From IMG/VR virus record IMGVR_UViG_3300018416_000036, positions 1-42,118 of that record: a DNA stretch of 42,118 nt. One strand, given 5' to 3'. Below the pieces are notes generated by a model. That model was not told the origin of the DNA. It ran no database searches and was given only the letters and a program-made list of their open reading frames with translations. Positions within the stretch are counted from its first letter, which is position 1, and the number at the start of each line of letters is the position of its first letter. Source of the DNA: a virus. Of the stretch, positions 25,201-33,431 are shown piece after piece. The position numbers and the translations under genes are program-made.

Positions 25201-25872
25201 ACCTACTCTATAAGTTGGTTTACCTGAATACTTTTCTAAAATTAATGTTTGTGCATCAACCTTACAAAAGAATCCTCTTGCAAACACTACACCTTCTGAT
25301 ATACTTGCAATAGAAGAACGACCAATTGGACTATCTGTTTTTGGTTTTACTGTAAATTCATTTGCATTTGCAGAGTTTACAGTCACTGTACCATCTTCAC
25401 CTAGTGTACATTCTTGTAATTCTTCACCTGAATAGAATACTATTGAGTTAAACTCATCTGTACCTTGTGAGTGGAATTTTACAAATAAAGTGATAGGGTC
25501 ATCTGATGTTTCTGCACTTGACTCAAAAACTTTACCTACAACACCTGAAGACTTACCTCTTAAGAATTTACCATGAAAAGAAGTTCGGTAATCTTCAACA
25601 CTTGCATCACCACCTGAATTAGGGTTTGCAGAATCTACCTTTACATAGAATATATCTAAATCTACATCTGACTCTGCACCAGTGACTAAAGAACCTTCTT
25701 CAAACATATGTGAACCAAATCTTTCGATTTGATTCTGTAGTATAGTTTGAGATTGAGTTAATTCTCTAGACTGTAAAGGACGACCTGCTCTAAAAAGAAC
25801 TTTTTGGAACTTCTTATCTTCGGAGAAGTCATCGTAATATGGTGCTATATTTAAATCAGTTTTTTCTGGCAT
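19216..25872 (-). CDS. Giant DUF4815-type baseplate structural protein
   Basis: A 2218-residue protein, the largest in the window. The N-terminus (LNIAPYYDDFSEDKKFQKVL, GRPLQSRELTQSQTILQNQI) is the DUF4815 signature found in marine T4-like virion proteins. Further on are modules of the FTEGDQVVGGTSGATGIVSY type, then a cell-surface-like beta region, a proline-rich hinge at residues about 1540-1600 (ELPPIVDIIQDPVVIPDPPP), and a lectin-like region beginning DPLAQSFLVEKSGGIFVTSI. A GSGTGATAEFTVAS module lies near the C-terminus. It occupies the T4 gp9/gp10 position directly after gp8, so it probably carries fibres on the baseplate. No T4 gp9, gp10, gp11, gp12 or wac homologue is recognisable in this window. 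Confidence 0.78.
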   Translation of the reverse strand: MPEKTDLNIAPYYDDFSEDKKFQKVLFRAGRPLQSRELTQSQTILQNQIERFGSHMFEEGSLVTGAESDVDLDIFYVKVDSANPNSGGDASVEDYRTSFHGKFLRGKSSGVVGKVFESSAETSDDPITLFVKFHSQGTDEFNSIVFYSGEELQECTLGEDGTVTVNSANANEFTVKPKTDSPIGRSSIASISEGVVFARGFFCKVDAQTLILEKYSGKPTYRVGLNITESLLSSADDTSLLDNSSGTTNENAAGADRLKLDFTLSKFTLDTTNDTDFIELVRVNQGIIELKITRPIYNEIENTLARRTFDANGDFVVRQFTHSLREHLDDTTNRGYYTATNGGNVDKFVMQISPGKAYVKGYEIDKIGTTPISISKARSTVSLDNTNTPVRIGNKLRITNVHSLPEFGNETGDASITPFKEVTLWDSTISSDGTEPTSGKIGFARLRNIDLQSGSASSQEYDASSTWNLYLFDIKMLTKLSGTLSGTFTEGDQVVGGTSGATGIVSYTASGQLYVHDVVGTFVVGDAITTNGTTSGTTTVTAVRNYNIDRARGVSQDPADAGSTIFTANVVVDGSKTLLGTVTFTNSSSSVTGFATSFTTELKEGDIIVNPANSNEELIVSSVTDDTTLTLTGNAGASYNGNVTRKRAKIYDQDQTASIFAWPRDWVKTHSCDSIQVRRQQVVDVSGGSFTITTGSNATFGAINTDNFTIAVVDESSDSSAYDLGDLLNIEDFTGDPTSDGGTGQTLTKSIANNDGAKLKVTFTVNRTNPNSRNKTLRQSRLLGVESARSAGGFYGTAYDDKEITLGVADVHKIHAIYEGVGGTTPLPPSSYFSVDSGTFQIYETIVGQTSDARAVLITYNGSLATSYYRIVSGSFTEGESVVGQTSKAVATITSVSQGSPDIKSRFFFDNGQRDGFYDLAKITRKVGEPVPSGKILIVFDYFTSDSGDFFDVESYTSIPYQDIPVYSPSRVDLGGLEPDGTFELSDAIDFRPVAGQIIGTSTFGTTNTQDPTNPVNLSDGTEGAVYAPFGYDTGRDFSSSRVGITSTGASANDTPVTGSSVVGDISFYVGRIDKVFLHKSGSFQTSAGIPALSPTKPKAIDDAIELFELQIPAYTKNLKNIRVRTQDHRRFTMKDIGKINNRVTNLERITALSLLERDTQTKQILDADGFDRFKSGFLVDNFRGHRVGDVNHPDYEISIDTKLGAMRPKSYSQFFDIEFNQSLSSNYQKTGDLITLPYNQVTYVNQDKASRTINVNPYHVFNFFGTVKLTPETDIWNDTEQLPEVRINREGNFDAVLAENQNSLGTVWNSWQTTWVGEPNVVSTEVQATSNGSWSGDPTQGGEWVAGLQVTREITETVETQTRTGVTTSVVEDFVETRNDRVVSISIVPFMRARTIEVDATNLKPNANHYFFFDGIRVDQYIRPFSATYSQDGGTTVSSNCKADGNGRLRAYFELPNDSKQRFPTGQRELRLTSSYYDLQNPGSQASGMYQAQGLLQSNQTEITSTRNGRVILERNNSTRQITRQGERINAQVFDADAPEVPTPELPPIVDIIQDPVVIPDPPPWIEQIVEPIIPPLPEPPPFVAEPVVIPATRRILEVPDRNFRDFRLERGWGDPLAQSFLVEKSGGIFVTSIDLFFETKDTTLPVSVEIRNMINGYPGQTVMPFSTVTKNPADVNTSTDGSSATTFTFDSPVYLEQDFEYAFVVYSNSNEYTAFISRMGEKDLKTSQTISGQPYAGSLFVSQNASTWTATQEDDLKFHMRNASFDVSKTPVLKFENKALPVSTLQTSPVETISGQQYVKVYNYMHGMYTTNSNVTIAGITGDKENGVLNIATPSVSGTPSDGTYNVSLTGGSGTGATAEFTVASNVITTSYITDPGTGYATTDTLSAVNFDGGTADLTVGVDAVGDTLGGVPVSAINQTFTAIGNIEMDSFTVLPDISSFDVKTTYASNDSTVGGGENATSTRNYYFDTLHTLIPSLNYNMTRISASVLTTPMNSPEGYSSGTAYNKNNTSKFITLNDNVFFDSPSVVASPLNETNEMSSEKSFTCTLQLQSLNGNVSPVIDIGTIGAIGISNRINKIDSASDVQSGTVYTASTEPDGDNNTFIYCTRKVNLKTPASTLKVIADVFRPPTTEIEVLYKVLKNDESTPFDDLNWEYFNSDGNPDTTVEADARNFKEYEWTVDDLPEFSAFAVKIVGKGTNTSVVPMVSALRCLGLA

Positions 25873-25888
25873 ATTCCTTAACCTGTTG

Positions 25889-25907
25889 TGGGGACACTAA
25901 GTCCCCA
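25889..25907 (-). other. Hairpin between gp8 and the giant baseplate gene
   Basis: On the minus strand TGGGGAC-TTAGT-GTCCCCA makes a seven-base-pair GC-rich stem between the gp8 stop (25912) and the next start (25872). No T-run follows. It could stabilise an mRNA end after processing or attenuate read-through. Confidence 0.5.
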
Positions 25908-25911
25908 TAAA

Positions 25912-27375
25912 TTACATTTCAATAATTAATTTGATGTCTTCTATTTGGTCTGCAGCTCTAGTCACAGCACCTCTGTTTTCAATGTAGAGGATATTACCTG
26001 TAAATCTTTCAACTTCAGGGAATGCAGAATCCAATGAATCTGCATTACCAATTACTGCACCATTCTTATAAACAGTATCATCTTGTGCAAAGTTTACATA
26101 TCCACCTTCACTATTTGCGATTGGTTGGTGTGATACAACTGAACCGTTGATAGATACTATTCTTGATACTGCAACTCCACTACCGTCTGAAGATGCATTT
26201 AGAATGATATCGTCTACTGATAAACCTGATACACTTGATAAAGTCATTTTATAGTATGCACCAAGTGTAGTTGCAGTTGCAACTGTTGTTGTTCCTGCAG
26301 TGAAAGGGTCTTGTAATAGACCGATTCTTCTGAAATCGTTATCTGTTGGGAAGTCACCTGAACCTTCGTTGAACTCAAATCTTGAGTTTACGATGATATA
26401 GTTTCCACCTAGTTCTTCAACTGGGTCTGCACCATGTCCGTTCATAGGTGAAATGATTGGTGTTAATACTGCACTTGAACCACTTCCAATTCCTGATATA
26501 CTTGCAACGTCAATAGATGCACGGTTATAACCTGAACCATATGCACTTGTAGTCACTGCAACAGAAGTAATTGCACCACCAGCACCAACAGTCACTGAAC
26601 AAGTTGCACTTGAACCGTCACCATCGATAGGTACTGCAGTATATGTTCCAGGCGTATAACCTGAACCACCGTTATCTACTCTTACGTGGTAGATTGCACC
26701 TGCAGTTGCAGAGTTTTCTACATCCCACAATGAAGATGAATCGTTATCTGCACTTGAACCTAACTGACCGTTAGTTCCAGTACCTGCAACAGCAGTTTTT
26801 GCACCCAATGTTTTAACTGGGATAAAGTCTGAGGTGACGTATTTAATAGTATCTGCAGCTGATACAGTGTACATGTATTTCCAAATATATCCTTGAGCAG
26901 CACCAGTGTCTGAGGTATACACTAGGTCTGTTGCACTTGTTCCTGTTGGTTTAACAGTTGAAGCAACTGTTGCACCTGAAGAATTTCTTCCAGTTCTGAT
27001 ACATTTATAAACATTATAGTCGTCTGTTAAGACAAAAAACTTTGAATCAAAAAGATTGTTTGCAGAAGTGCCTGGACTTGTATTTGATGAACTATAATCA
27101 TGTGCATATTCGTCATATGTAGTTCCTGTTGTCCAGTCATATCTTGTTAATGCATGAGAAACGTCTGCAGTAGACACTTTCTTCATAGAAAGCATGTCTG
27201 AAAATGCATCCATTTCCTCACTTGTTCCGTTTACAGGAACAGGTGGAGACGTATCATCCGTCCAAGGATGTGAACGTCCTATAAAAATATATGTTGATGA
27301 AGCGGATTCACCAAAGTCCTCTTTAAATTGTTTCGCATTGTGTGTTCGAAACTTTTCCGTTATAATTGCTGCCAT
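25912..27375 (-). CDS. gp8: Baseplate wedge subunit gp8
   Basis: A 487-residue homologue of T4 gp8 (334 residues). The N-terminus (IITEKFRTHNAKQFKEDFGE, YIFIGRSHPWTDD) matches TSKFRTEKMLNFYNS and FITFGRSEPWSSN. The middle keeps ALTRYDWTTGTTYDEYAHDY, then YKCIRTG and GYIWKYMYTVS. The C-terminus ILYIENRGAVTRAADQIEDI matches the T4 stretch MIYMENRPPIIMAMDQTEEI. The extra length lies at residues about 205-310: a Gly-rich beta module (NGGSGYTPGTYTAVPIDGDG, GAITSVAVTTSAYGSGYNRA) absent from T4. gp8 bridges wedge proteins gp6, gp7 and gp10 in T4. It has a GAGGAG ribosome site and two TATAAATA boxes upstream. Confidence 0.88.
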   Translation of the reverse strand: MAAIITEKFRTHNAKQFKEDFGESASSTYIFIGRSHPWTDDTSPPVPVNGTSEEMDAFSDMLSMKKVSTADVSHALTRYDWTTGTTYDEYAHDYSSSNTSPGTSANNLFDSKFFVLTDDYNVYKCIRTGRNSSGATVASTVKPTGTSATDLVYTSDTGAAQGYIWKYMYTVSAADTIKYVTSDFIPVKTLGAKTAVAGTGTNGQLGSSADNDSSSLWDVENSATAGAIYHVRVDNGGSGYTPGTYTAVPIDGDGSSATCSVTVGAGGAITSVAVTTSAYGSGYNRASIDVASISGIGSGSSAVLTPIISPMNGHGADPVEELGGNYIIVNSRFEFNEGSGDFPTDNDFRRIGLLQDPFTAGTTTVATATTLGAYYKMTLSSVSGLSVDDIILNASSDGSGVAVSRIVSINGSVVSHQPIANSEGGYVNFAQDDTVYKNGAVIGNADSLDSAFPEVERFTGNILYIENRGAVTRAADQIEDIKLIIEM

Positions 27376-27393
27376 TTTAAGTATCTCCTCAGA

Positions 27394-27412
27394 TATTTAT
27401 ATACTATTTATA
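27394..27412 (-). promoter_or_regulatory. Tandem late promoter boxes for gp8
   Basis: Two TATAAATA octamers on the minus strand, at 27412-27405 and 27401-27394, are separated by three bases (TATAAATAGTATATAAATAT). The nearer one leaves 18 bases to the ATG and a GAGGAG ribosome site in between, a conventional leadered arrangement that contrasts with the leaderless sites. Confidence 0.7.
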
Positions 27413-27415
27413 ACA

Positions 27416-30400
27416 TTATGCAGACTTTACGTATGCACTATATGTAATATTTGTTCTTTTTAACTCTCTTTTTTCAAATTCAGGAATGAATAGGTTAGGA
27501 TAGTAATCATTTAAGTCACTGACTCGTAAACCTTCGGGTTCGGATTCCTCACTTAAGATATTTCCATAACCATCTTCCATTAAAATATCGTCCTCATCAG
27601 TCTCGTCTTTGAGATAATATGATATTTTATAGGTTCTTTGACCTGTAATTGTATTTAGGGATTTGAAATTTGTTCCAAAAGATGCAAAAGTTGTTGGAGG
27701 AACAGAAGAATCAGAAGATTGTTCGTCAATCATTGCACTATTATCTTCAAATACAATTCTATTCCCATCTTCAAACAATGTATACTTGTCATTTAAGTCG
27801 GGATTTCTCTCTGATACAAAGTATTGCACTTCTTCTGTAGTTGTTGCAGTCTCTAATCTTATCAAAGTCTCTCCGTCTTCAGATATTATTCTATCTCCTA
27901 CTTCACCTTTTACTTCTGCATGTACTCTTTCTTCAAATCTCATGATACATGCTTCTTCTTCAAGTTCTATTCGACTTCCGTCTTCCATAATTAGAATTTC
28001 TTCAGTTGGTTGATACAAATCTTGTATCTTTCCTTGGTCTGCTGCCACAAACTTTCTATTTTGGTAGTCTAATGTAATCTGATTATCCATTAAATTAATT
28101 GAACCTACAGAACGAATAACACCTCTTACATTGTCCGTCCTTACTGAAGGAATTGATTTGTTGACAATTTTCAGAATGTTCATGTGTCGGTTTCTCATTT
28201 TTGAGTCACCGTATTCTGTATCGGGTTCTGTAATTGAACCACCAGTTCTAGGGTCTGTATTATATGTTGGTTGACCCGCTTCATCCAATGTTAATAGACC
28301 AATACCACCTTCAGGCCCCGTTGCAGTCATATCTGCATGGAGTAAGTATGTTCTTAATGAGTTTGCGAATGCATTCGATACAGAAAGAACAGGTTCCATT
28401 ACCATAATAATTGTTGGTTGGAATTTTGAAGTTCTTGTTTGACCACTAATTGAATTTTCTAGTGCAACCTCACCAAAGAATATGTGTCCTGCAGGGTGCA
28501 ATAAGTCCTTGACAACTGACCTATATTTGTTTATACTTTCACCAACTTTAATTACGTATGAGTGTGTTTGGTAATATCTACTATCTTGTAAATTAGATGC
28601 AGCTGCGTTTACGTGTCCTTTGTCGGTCACAAATTGTTCTTGTATAATACCTTCACCACCAAACTTACCTCTTGCGTTATAAGGATTAGACCTTAATATA
28701 GTAAACTGGTCGGTGTTTTGGTAAGTGACAACTTCGTCTATTAAGAAGTGTCCATCTAAATTTGTATATTTTAATATGTGTCTATCTGCATCATAGTCAA
28801 CTACTTCTGCAGTTGTTCCTGATGCTTGACCTGTAATTACAACACCTTTGTTTAATGTATTTGTTGGTGTGGTAATTAACATAGGGAATACAGAAGAGTT
28901 TGATACAACTGAATCTGAAGTGTAGTCCCTACCTTGTTCTATAATGTTAATTGATTTTACACCACCTATCTCGTCTGAGAAACAGAATATTTTACCACCT
29001 GTTCCACTCGATACACTTACTTGTGTGTTTGCACGTGCAGTAAGAGATGTACCACCATTAATTGTTTCACCGTTTTGGAATGCACCTGTATCGGTTGATA
29101 GTCTTTTAACAACTAGTCTTTTCTTGTCTTTTTCTATACGTACAATAGTTGCAGTTGCATTTGATATACCACCAGTCACAACTTCATCTTCTACGAAACC
29201 AGTAAGGTCATTAAAATAGATATATCCGCCTGGGAATGCAGTTGGTACTGATTGATAACCTGCACCACCACTTAATATCTTTATACTTCTAATATTACCA
29301 ACGGTAGTCTCTAAGTTTATCTCTTCTCCACTTTCATATAACAACTGATTAAACTCAGTATACATGTCAACTCTCTGACCAGCAGTAAGTGGAGTTGAAA
29401 ATGTGACTCTATCGTTTTTATGTGAATAGTCGTGTGTAGTGTAAGAAGTATTTGGTGTTTGTAATACGTCATCAACAAATACTTTAAGTGTGTTATCATT
29501 AAATATAATTAGATTGCCATTATCATCTCTAACACCTGGCCCACCTACTAAAGTTTGACCTGCAGTTGCAGTGACTTCATAGTGTCCAAATGTAGAACCA
29601 CCTTCGAGTAATACTTCATCTCCTACTGAACCGATTACGGCTTCTGCACCACCACCTTGTGTACCTGCATTTTCAAATACAATTAGGTCTCCACCTTCAT
29701 AGTCTTGACCACCTTCTTCAATGTAGATATGTGTAATACCACCCTTAGATAAACCGTCAACTCTTGCTTGACATTCTGATGCATCCGTGTTATTCTTACT
29801 ACCTGAGAATAGAATCTTATCGTTAAAAGAGTATAATGAACCTAGTGAAGATTCTTCTAACAATAAACCACCATCAAAAGTAGATTCTGTATTTGATTGA
29901 GTTCCATCATAGGTACCATCATATACTGCTGGTTGACCTGATTCTAAAAGAATGTCTCCACTATCATCATGCGATATATAAGTTGATGATGATTCGTCTG
30001 ATACATTATTCACCACACCTATAACGGTTCCTGTATATTCTGTTAAACCATCACGGTCTATAAATGTGACCGTAGAACCTTGTGTAAATTCACCTATGTG
30101 ATTGTCTGTAATCTCGATTGAATACTTTCTATCTTCAACAGAATCTACGAATACATTTTCTATTACTGATTCTGCTTCTACTATTTTGGTTCCACTTGTA
30201 TATTGTATTATTCTATCTGTTGCTTGTGGAGGTGCAGAGTTCACTTGAACTCTCATTCTTCTTACTTGACTATAATCAGATTCGTTAAGATAGATTGTTT
30301 CGTTATCGGGATATCTAATTGTTGCATCTTGACCGTACAACAATCTCATTAAGAACTGAACAGACTCTGCAGTTCCTTTTGTTTGATATAAATCTTTAAT

Positions 30401-31006
30401 GTGTTTTATTGTTAACCTACGGTCAACAGTAGAACCTATGTCTAATGATGGTATAAAATCATTTTGGAAGTATTGTAAAAATTCTTCTGAGGTTCTATCG
30501 ATATCAGAGTAGTCTAATAGTTTATTACTTGCAAGAACAGAGTTCTGTTTAAAGTTTCCGACTACACCTGATTGTTTTGATTCTCTACCAGTAATAGTTT
30601 CACCTTTTAAGAAACCATTCCCTGATATAGTATCGACATAAATTTTATCACCAACTACAATGTCTATTCTTGCAACTGATTTAGATTTACTACCAACAAC
30701 AAATTCACCCTTTGTAAAAGGTGATGCATTCAGTGTTGGATTTAAAACTGATTGTTCTGTAATAATTTTAGATGATTCTGCATTTGGAGAGAAGTCTGTC
30801 TCGGTTTCCAATAGTAGGTCACCGAGACCGTCTTCCAAACTTAAATTATCAAGAACTGATTGTGAAGATAATGTAATTATCTCCGACTCTAAGTATTCAA
30901 AATATGACTTAATGAATGCCTCAAGTGCAGGACTCTCCTCTCTTACAAATTCAGGTAAGAGATTTGGAAGTCTTGAACTTAGACTATCAGTTGCATATTC
31001 CTTCAT
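27416..31006 (-). CDS. gp7: Baseplate wedge initiator gp7
   Basis: A 1196-residue protein (T4 gp7 is 1032). The ends match the C-terminal third of T4 gp7: LLPEFVREESPALEAFIKSY (16-35) recalls MPDSYLLQDSNFEAFCEAYI; LYQTKGTAESVQFLMRLLYG (206-225) recalls FYSTKGIEASYKFLFKVLYN; and SYVIKVGES...VVKDLLHPAGHIFFGEV (about 805-845) recalls SYYVMKIKS...VIRFVHPVGFGFIAI. The middle is filled with beta modules (GGITHIYIEEGGQDYEGGDL, SIKILSGGAGYQSVPTAFPG) and a VFVDDVLQTPNTSYT domain. The C-terminus carries acidic LMEDGSRIELEE repeats. gp7 starts wedge assembly in T4. It lies eight bases from the upstream small gene and starts MKEYATDSL. Confidence 0.8.
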   Translation of the reverse strand: MKEYATDSLSSRLPNLLPEFVREESPALEAFIKSYFEYLESEIITLSSQSVLDNLSLEDGLGDLLLETETDFSPNAESSKIITEQSVLNPTLNASPFTKGEFVVGSKSKSVARIDIVVGDKIYVDTISGNGFLKGETITGRESKQSGVVGNFKQNSVLASNKLLDYSDIDRTSEEFLQYFQNDFIPSLDIGSTVDRRLTIKHIKDLYQTKGTAESVQFLMRLLYGQDATIRYPDNETIYLNESDYSQVRRMRVQVNSAPPQATDRIIQYTSGTKIVEAESVIENVFVDSVEDRKYSIEITDNHIGEFTQGSTVTFIDRDGLTEYTGTVIGVVNNVSDESSSTYISHDDSGDILLESGQPAVYDGTYDGTQSNTESTFDGGLLLEESSLGSLYSFNDKILFSGSKNNTDASECQARVDGLSKGGITHIYIEEGGQDYEGGDLIVFENAGTQGGGAEAVIGSVGDEVLLEGGSTFGHYEVTATAGQTLVGGPGVRDDNGNLIIFNDNTLKVFVDDVLQTPNTSYTTHDYSHKNDRVTFSTPLTAGQRVDMYTEFNQLLYESGEEINLETTVGNIRSIKILSGGAGYQSVPTAFPGGYIYFNDLTGFVEDEVVTGGISNATATIVRIEKDKKRLVVKRLSTDTGAFQNGETINGGTSLTARANTQVSVSSGTGGKIFCFSDEIGGVKSINIIEQGRDYTSDSVVSNSSVFPMLITTPTNTLNKGVVITGQASGTTAEVVDYDADRHILKYTNLDGHFLIDEVVTYQNTDQFTILRSNPYNARGKFGGEGIIQEQFVTDKGHVNAAASNLQDSRYYQTHSYVIKVGESINKYRSVVKDLLHPAGHIFFGEVALENSISGQTRTSKFQPTIIMVMEPVLSVSNAFANSLRTYLLHADMTATGPEGGIGLLTLDEAGQPTYNTDPRTGGSITEPDTEYGDSKMRNRHMNILKIVNKSIPSVRTDNVRGVIRSVGSINLMDNQITLDYQNRKFVAADQGKIQDLYQPTEEILIMEDGSRIELEEEACIMRFEERVHAEVKGEVGDRIISEDGETLIRLETATTTEEVQYFVSERNPDLNDKYTLFEDGNRIVFEDNSAMIDEQSSDSSVPPTTFASFGTNFKSLNTITGQRTYKISYYLKDETDEDDILMEDGYGNILSEESEPEGLRVSDLNDYYPNLFIPEFEKRELKRTNITYSAYVKSA

Positions 31007-31014
31007 CTTCTATC

Positions 31015-31488
31015 TTACTGTACTGTTGCACCGAAAACAGAAATTGGGTACCAGTTTGAACCGTCCCAAATACAAATCACAGCTTCACCTTGTGCATCTA
31101 GTACAATCTCAGTACCTGAAGTTGAAGAATAACCCCAACTTGTCACTTCGATATTTGCACTGTATGAACTTGCAGGTTCAGTTTTTGCATAAATGATTTT
31201 AATTTGACCAACATCTGTTCCGTCATCCAATGTAAATGAAACTGACCCAGTCCATGCAGAACCGTCAATCGCAGAAACGAATGATGATGCAAGGTTTGAT
31301 GCAGTTGCAGTTAATGTAGTAATATCGTTTACTGCTAAATGAGTAGGGATATTTTCAAACAACTGACCAATGGTCATTTTTTTATTTACTGGTGTACCGC
31401 CAGGATTGTCAACGATATGCAATAAATCATCAGCACCGATTTCTGAATCTGATACTGCTGTTAAAGCACTAATTTTTTTATCTGCCAT
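31015..31488 (-). CDS. Small structural protein between gp6 and gp7
   Basis: A 157-residue protein starting MADKKISALTAVSDSEIGAD, with LLHIVDNPGGTPVNKKMTIG. This N-terminus (KISALT, DDLLHIVD, NKKMTIGQLF) is a common phage fibre or structural motif. Residues about 60-157 form a beta domain (GSAWTGSVSFTLDDGTDVGQ, VICIWDGSNWYPISVFG). It is inserted between gp6 and gp7, where T4 has nothing, and is co-transcribed with them from an AGGAG ribosome site. It probably decorates the wedge or carries a fibre; no enzymatic feature is seen. Confidence 0.62.
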   Translation of the reverse strand: MADKKISALTAVSDSEIGADDLLHIVDNPGGTPVNKKMTIGQLFENIPTHLAVNDITTLTATASNLASSFVSAIDGSAWTGSVSFTLDDGTDVGQIKIIYAKTEPASSYSANIEVTSWGYSSTSGTEIVLDAQGEAVICIWDGSNWYPISVFGATVQ

Positions 31489-31526
31489 TTTTTTCTCCTA
31501 TAAAATCCAAATAAATGGGAAACTAC

Positions 31527-31541
31527 TCGGGGGACTCCCGA
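31527..31541 (-). other. Weak hairpin after gp6
   Basis: TCGGG-AGTCC-CCCGA on the minus strand is a five-base-pair stem in the 71-base gap between gp6 and the 157-residue gene. No T-run follows. The rest of the gap is an AT-rich leader with an AGGAG ribosome site. Confidence 0.4.
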
Positions 31542-31559
31542 CCACTTTCTTCATAACGA

Positions 31560-33431
31560 TTAATAACTACTGGAGGAGGTTGATGTATAACCAACTCCAG
31601 CACTCGATTCACCACTTGCGATGGTGTCTATTTCACCTTTCACCGTAATAGATTGTTGGTCGATATCAACTAGATTACCTCTAGTTGCAACCACATCCAA
31701 ACTATTAGGGATAACGGTAAAGTCAATCGTACTATCTACATTCACCACTGAGGTGAAGAAGATAGAGTTGATTGATATTTTTCCAGTTGCATAATCTACA
31801 GTACCTGCAGAATTATCCTGATAGATTCTTGTTGACCCTGAAAGGTAATATCTTCTTAGATTTCCTTCACCGTCATCATCGAAATACTGAGTATTTACTG
31901 AATCTCCTGAAACTTTGAAACCAGTGGTGACTATAATACCACCACCCATTTTATTATGACCTACGTGAGGGTTGAAGAGTCCGTTTCCAAACTCAACAGT
32001 CACACCTCTTGCAGTGTCTGTAAAAACTTTTTGTGATTTTTTCAATCTTATGTTTGTTGTGTTAGATAAGATTGCATCGTTTGATTCATCTATAGTCTTA
32101 ATTAGATTTGAATGTCTAAAGATAGAATCAAAATTACTTAAATTCTGATTATCAAAAGTATTAATTGCATTAATTACAACTGTTTCTAATTCACCTTGTG
32201 ATAAAGTTGTTGCGTTTGCATTGTATTTAAATGTTGAAGATATAAGTATCTTAATAATTTCGGGGTCGACAATAGTTGGTCTTACTGTTAACATGTTCAA
32301 TGCATTTAGTTTTCTGACCACTTCTTTCTTTTCTGTATCGGATAAGTAATCAGAGTTTTTAGGTTTAAGTGCAACAAAGATTTTACCATACTCAGGTGGG
32401 TTGTTATCTTCACCACCCCACACTGCAACTGCATCTGCATTTGGATAATATTCTGATACTTTTGCTTTATAGTCGTTGAGTGTCACAAGTCTGTTTTGTG
32501 AAGTATAGAATTTGTTTGCTTTAAATTTGATAGACTCTATCGATTCTTTTTCTGCACCACCTTGTGCAATTGAGGTTGCAACTGTTTGAACATTTGAAAA
32601 ACCATTAATTGCATTAATCATTGCAAAGGTTCTAGCACCATTTGCATGAGTTGGGTCTACTACGATATATGTGACTGTAATAATATCACCGTCTAATAAT
32701 TGTTGACCTAATACACCATCACCAAAATAGATTTCTCTAAACCCGTCTTCGTTCTCTTGTTCATAAAACACTTTAGATGTTGTTGTGATATTAGATATGT
32801 TAGTGGACAATGCATAAGTTGAAGTCACCCCATTTGAATTTACAGAGACTTGTATTCTAGATTTGTCTACTCTTTTGTTAGTGAGTACAAACTTCGGATT
32901 AGGAAGTTGTGTATCATAAACAAAAGTATCTGATGCATAAGTACCTTGTACTAATTGTACGTTGTTATAAATGTATGTGTCTCCACTTTGTGTTGGTTTG
33001 ATTGTTGTTGGAACTATGAAATCGTATGTAGTCCCATCAAAAGTAGATTGAAATAGTGAACCTCTGTTTAATGACATTTCAACTGTTGTTGGATAAGTGT
33101 CATCAGGATTTTTTACACCACTAAGTGTAATATCTACAATTGCAGTTGCACCTGTTTCTGATTGAGGAACAAACCCTAAATCTTTTGCACGGGAAACAAC
33201 GTTCTTTCTAATTTGTGCAGAGTCTAAGAATAACTCTGAAGCTGCAATGTTTGTGTTCACTGCACCTATGTGTGATGCATATGCAAGTAAGTCTACCAAT
33301 ATGGACATAGAAGAACCATCAAAGTCATAGTCCTTAAATTGGTCTTGTCCTTTTAGATAATTTCTAAGATTTAAAGAAATATCCTCAAAATCTAAATCTG
33401 TAATATTTAATTGTGAACTTTTAACTGCCAT
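31560..33431 (-). CDS. gp6: Baseplate wedge subunit gp6
   Basis: A 623-residue protein of the gp6/J family (T4 gp6 is 660 residues). The N-terminus (LNITDLDFEDISLNLRNYLK, FKDYDFDGSSMSILVDLLAY, NIAASELFLDSAQIRKNVVS, AKDLGFVPQS) is highly typical. The middle has REIYFGDGVLGQQLLDGDIITV, and later ARTFAMINAINGF and KVSEYYPNADAVAVWGGED (typical of the J core). gp6 dimers form the inner ring that clamps the wedges together. It starts at a TAATG overlap with gp25, its binding partner in the wedge. Confidence 0.9.
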   Translation of the reverse strand: MAVKSSQLNITDLDFEDISLNLRNYLKGQDQFKDYDFDGSSMSILVDLLAYASHIGAVNTNIAASELFLDSAQIRKNVVSRAKDLGFVPQSETGATAIVDITLSGVKNPDDTYPTTVEMSLNRGSLFQSTFDGTTYDFIVPTTIKPTQSGDTYIYNNVQLVQGTYASDTFVYDTQLPNPKFVLTNKRVDKSRIQVSVNSNGVTSTYALSTNISNITTTSKVFYEQENEDGFREIYFGDGVLGQQLLDGDIITVTYIVVDPTHANGARTFAMINAINGFSNVQTVATSIAQGGAEKESIESIKFKANKFYTSQNRLVTLNDYKAKVSEYYPNADAVAVWGGEDNNPPEYGKIFVALKPKNSDYLSDTEKKEVVRKLNALNMLTVRPTIVDPEIIKILISSTFKYNANATTLSQGELETVVINAINTFDNQNLSNFDSIFRHSNLIKTIDESNDAILSNTTNIRLKKSQKVFTDTARGVTVEFGNGLFNPHVGHNKMGGGIIVTTGFKVSGDSVNTQYFDDDGEGNLRRYYLSGSTRIYQDNSAGTVDYATGKISINSIFFTSVVNVDSTIDFTVIPNSLDVVATRGNLVDIDQQSITVKGEIDTIASGESSAGVGYTSTSSSSY

